DNA of 64,000 bases from Mitsuokella multacida DSM 20544. Lineage in GTDB: Bacteria; Bacillota; Negativicutes; Selenomonadales; Selenomonadaceae. Each line of letters starts with the position of its first letter. Within the stretch, counting starts at the first letter, position 1. A program made the position numbers and the translations under genes. This document shows positions 61,776-64,000 of the stretch, piece by piece. The DNA is taken from the NCBI RefSeq assembly GCF_000155955.1, contig NZ_GG697141.2, positions 310,001 to 374,000 of the forward strand, written 5' to 3'. The notes under the pieces were generated by a model. That model saw only the letters and a list, made by a program, of their open reading frames with translations, made no database searches and was not told where the DNA came from.

Positions 61776-61817
61776 AAAAACCTGCCCTCACCTTGATGGT
61801 GAGAGCAGGTTTTTTTA
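61776..61817 (+). terminator. Terminator after terC
   Basis: Stem of about 16 bp (AAAAACCTGCCCTCACC with 61798-61815, one mismatch), loop TTGAT, then seven T. The convergent gene's stop lies at its edge. Confidence 0.85.
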
Positions 61818-63194
61818 CGGCCAGGCGATGCCGTCGCCGTAGAAATCACTGGGATGATCTGCAGTCTGGACGGTCATGAGGACAGGCATCTCGACTTGGG
61901 CGGCAATCCACTTCTGCAAGCGGTCGGCTTCTTCTGGGCGGAGCGGCTCTTTGACGATGACCTCGACCATGAAGCGCTTGTGATCCACTTTTTTCTCCGT
62001 TTTTGGCTGATCCTTTTGGGGCGTTACGGATGTCAATGTGCCGCCCTGGATGGAGAGGACCTCGGGGAAGAGAAGAGGGCCCTGCTGTGTGAGGAGCTCG
62101 ATGGTCTGCTGGTCTGCGCTCGCGCGCTTGTAGGCTGGGTAATACTGCGCGGAGAGGTTCTTGTAGGAGACTTCCTTTTCGGAAGCGCTCTGCTTCTCAA
62201 GCCGTGCATTGATGAGATTCTGGACTTGCTCGCGGTCGAGTTCGCGCTGCCCCTGTATGACGACGAGTTCGAGGTCTTGGAGCCTGTTGCGCGCGTGCAG
62301 TTCGTCCTGCAGGGTGGCAATCTCTTTCTCGGTCAGCAGCGTGCCCACGAGATCGACGGTGAGGACGTGGCCCTTTACGGTGTAGGAGACAACACTCGTC
62401 GTCTGGAAGTCCATATCCTCGCTGATGAAGCTCTTGACCTGCATGTCGCGCAGATTCTCCTCGACCATCTGATAGGCGAGATAGATGCTCGGCGCCGTGA
62501 TTAAGATGCCGAGAGCCGCCAGGATGAGGCGCTGCCGCTGGAATTGTGAGGCCTCGACATCACCATGCGATGGGACGCCGAGGAGTTTGAAGACGAGGAA
62601 GGCCGCGAGTGCGATGAAGAAGGCGTTGATGAAAAAGAGGTACATCGCGCCGAGGAAGAAGGGGTAATGGCCGGATGCCAGCCCGTATCCTGCTGTGCAG
62701 AGTGGCGGCATCAGAGCGGTGGCGATGGCCACGCCGGGGATGACATTGCTCTTCTCCTGACGCGTATTGCCAACGGCCCCCGCAATGCCGCCGCACAGGG
62801 CGACGATGACATCCCAGATGGTGGGAGAGGTGCGTGCCAGAAGCTCGTCCGTCGAGTAGGCCAGCGGCGAGATGGCGAAGTAGAGGGAGGCCGTCAGGAT
62901 GGCGAAGCCCACCTGGAAGGCTAGCTTGATCATGGACTGCCGGATGAAGTGCACATCGTATGTGGCCATGCCGTACCCGATGGCCACGATCCCGCCCATG
63001 AGCGGGGAAATCAGCATGGCGCCGATGATGACGGCGACGCTGTTCATGTTCAGGCCGACACAGGCAATCATGATGGCCATGACGAGGACGATGAGATTCG
63101 TCCCCGATACCGTCGCATCCGCAAGGATGCGCTGGTTGATTTCTTGGATGGAGGCGGCGCCTCCCTTTAGATTGAATAGATCACGCCACATCAT
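61815..63194 (-). CDS. DUF389 family membrane protein
   Basis: 459 residues. The N-terminal 230 residues hold about six membrane segments (MNSVAVIIGAMLISPLMGGI, GNTRQEKSNVIPGVAIATAL), the DUF389 domain. The long C-terminal half is soluble and contains repeated elements that resemble OmpA/BON-like stress modules (VKGHVLTVDLVGTLL). Function unknown; homologues are sometimes next to transporters. The BCCT gene ends 30 bases upstream, so the two may share a transcript. GGTGA precedes the ATG. Confidence 0.82.
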   Translation of the reverse strand: MMWRDLFNLKGGAASIQEINQRILADATVSGTNLIVLVMAIMIACVGLNMNSVAVIIGAMLISPLMGGIVAIGYGMATYDVHFIRQSMIKLAFQVGFAILTASLYFAISPLAYSTDELLARTSPTIWDVIVALCGGIAGAVGNTRQEKSNVIPGVAIATALMPPLCTAGYGLASGHYPFFLGAMYLFFINAFFIALAAFLVFKLLGVPSHGDVEASQFQRQRLILAALGILITAPSIYLAYQMVEENLRDMQVKSFISEDMDFQTTSVVSYTVKGHVLTVDLVGTLLTEKEIATLQDELHARNRLQDLELVVIQGQRELDREQVQNLINARLEKQSASEKEVSYKNLSAQYYPAYKRASADQQTIELLTQQGPLLFPEVLSIQGGTLTSVTPQKDQPKTEKKVDHKRFMVEVIVKEPLRPEEADRLQKWIAAQVEMPVLMTVQTADHPSDFYGDGIAWP

Positions 63195-63224
63195 TTCATC
63201 TCACATCACCTTTCACCGGAGACG

Positions 63225-64000
63225 TCACGTCTCATCGTTCTTCTTGTCGAATAGGTACAGATTGTGCTTGCTGTTGGCAATCATGCGGATATAGCGCTCG
63301 TACTGGCGCAGGACATCAGTCAGCAGTTCCTCGCGGCGCATGTACTTGAGGCTATAGCCGCGCCTGCCGTCAGCAAAGTAGCAGACCGGCTCGAAGTCAT
63401 CTACTGTATTCATCTTTGGGAGGAGGTCGGAGGAGACGACCATCTTGGAGATGGCGTGTTCCTTGCAGCCAACACCGTAAAGGAAGTCGCGGAGACGGCC
63501 GCTCTCGACGATGAGTTCGCAGTACGAGAGTCCGTTTTCTTCACCGCTGCGAATCTGCACGGCAATCCCGTTCTTTGCGAACTCCGCCTGCAATTCCTCA
63601 AAGGCGGGGGCAGCGACATCGCGCAGGAAGGCGCGTACATCCTCGAGCGTTCCTGCGGAGACAACTTTTTTCAGACGTGCCTGCCAGTGCTTTCCGTCCC
63701 AGTAGGCCGTGCTCTTGGAGAGGTTCCGGCTGAAATACGAGTCATCTACCCAGAGGCCGCGCAGCAGGCAGAAGGCCATGACGACCATGATGAGGGAAAA
63801 CGGCAGTGCCATGATGACCGTCATGGTCTGCAATGCTTCAAGCCCGCCAGAGTAGAGCAGGCCGATGGCCAGCACGGCGAGCATGCTTCCCCAGAGGATG
63901 CTCTGCCATCTCGGGAAAGTGCTCTTACCCTGCGAGGCGATGGAGTTGATGACGAATATGCCAGAATCGGCCGATGTGATGAAGAAGATTGCGATGACCA
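63225..64000 (-). CDS. BCCT family (betaine/carnitine/choline) transporter, C-terminal part
   Basis: The gene enters from the right edge; its 5' end is outside the window. In frame upstream of the ATG at 63884 the sequence continues FFITSADSGIFVINSI and PRWQSILWG, the conserved late membrane segment of BCCT proteins. After the last membrane segment comes a soluble C-terminal domain of about 170 residues, longer than in the glycine betaine carrier BetP, which may act as a regulatory tail. The substrate is a quaternary amine by family. Confidence 0.88.
   Translation of the reverse strand, partial: VIAIFFITSADSGIFVINSIASQGKSTFPRWQSILWGSMLAVLAIGLLYSGGLEALQTMTVIMALPFSLIMVVMAFCLLRGLWVDDSYFSRNLSKSTAYWDGKHWQARLKKVVSAGTLEDVRAFLRDVAAPAFEELQAEFAKNGIAVQIRSGEENGLSYCELIVESGRLRDFLYGVGCKEHAISKMVVSSDLLPKMNTVDDFEPVCYFADGRRGYSLKYMRREELLTDVLRQYERYIRMIANSKHNLYLFDKKNDET

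Overview
The window looks like a chromosomal segment of a Selenomonadales/Negativicutes bacterium, a Gram-negative-type Firmicute such as a Selenomonas or Mitsuokella relative. This is an inference. It rests on GC-rich coding DNA combined with Firmicutes-style control and gene order: a T-box leader, a yybP-ykoY Mn riboswitch, a cmk-plsC-ispH-rpsA run, the UPF0237/UPF0210 ACT-PFL pair, zinc-type L28, and strong AGGAGG ribosome binding sites. No phage, insertion sequence, CRISPR, tRNA or rRNA was found.

1-15.7 kb is a housekeeping block on the + strand: end of aroA, cmk, plsC, ispH overlapping a four-domain rpsA, a PDZ/radical-SAM DUF512 protein, der, plsY, a threonine-branch cluster (ACT regulator, hom, thrB), a CCA/HD nucleotidyltransferase, gamma carbonic anhydrase, ndk, a corrinoid adenosyltransferase, an EF-G paralogue and rpmB. 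15.74-16.12 kb holds four hairpins with nearly identical apical loops and different but still complementary stems, the most unusual sequence here. 16.1-24.3 kb carries pepF, a B12/radical-SAM protein, a HAD phosphatase, a compact multi-helix element at 20.73-20.90 kb that may be a structured RNA, fba, an RluA-type pseudouridine synthase and uraA.

24.6-40.6 kb is mixed metabolism: lysC, an aminotransferase, a DUF47-pit phosphate uptake pair, an uncommon nucleoside kinase, an alanine/glycine:cation symporter, a 26-codon gene in its own transcription unit, the ACT/PFL pair, nth, an ArgA-like acetyltransferase, and a tyrosine-specifying T-box ahead of aroF-tyrA.

40.8-51.2 kb is one urea utilisation operon: urtABCDE (urea ABC importer) followed by ureABC (urease) and ureE, F, G, D (nickel insertion). 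It has one strong promoter, an 11-bp-arm palindrome just upstream and a terminator-like hairpin in its leader. Directly after it, 51.3-55.9 kb is an uncharacterised cluster: a 2-hydroxyacid dehydrogenase, a LysR regulator, a DUF6282 hydrolase, an EamA exporter and a carbon-nitrogen hydrolase. Its upstream palindrome shares TTGTAT/ATACAA half-sites with the urea operator.

55.9-64 kb holds a DUF5131 protein with a cysteine-rich tail, a C_GCAxxG_C_C protein, an ACT protein, a divergent AraC/MFS pair, a HisJ-like phosphatase, a Mn riboswitch with a TerC-type exporter, a DUF389 membrane protein and the 3' end of a BCCT transporter. Promoters, terminators and start sites were assigned by eye; functions come from motif and family recognition, not from searches.
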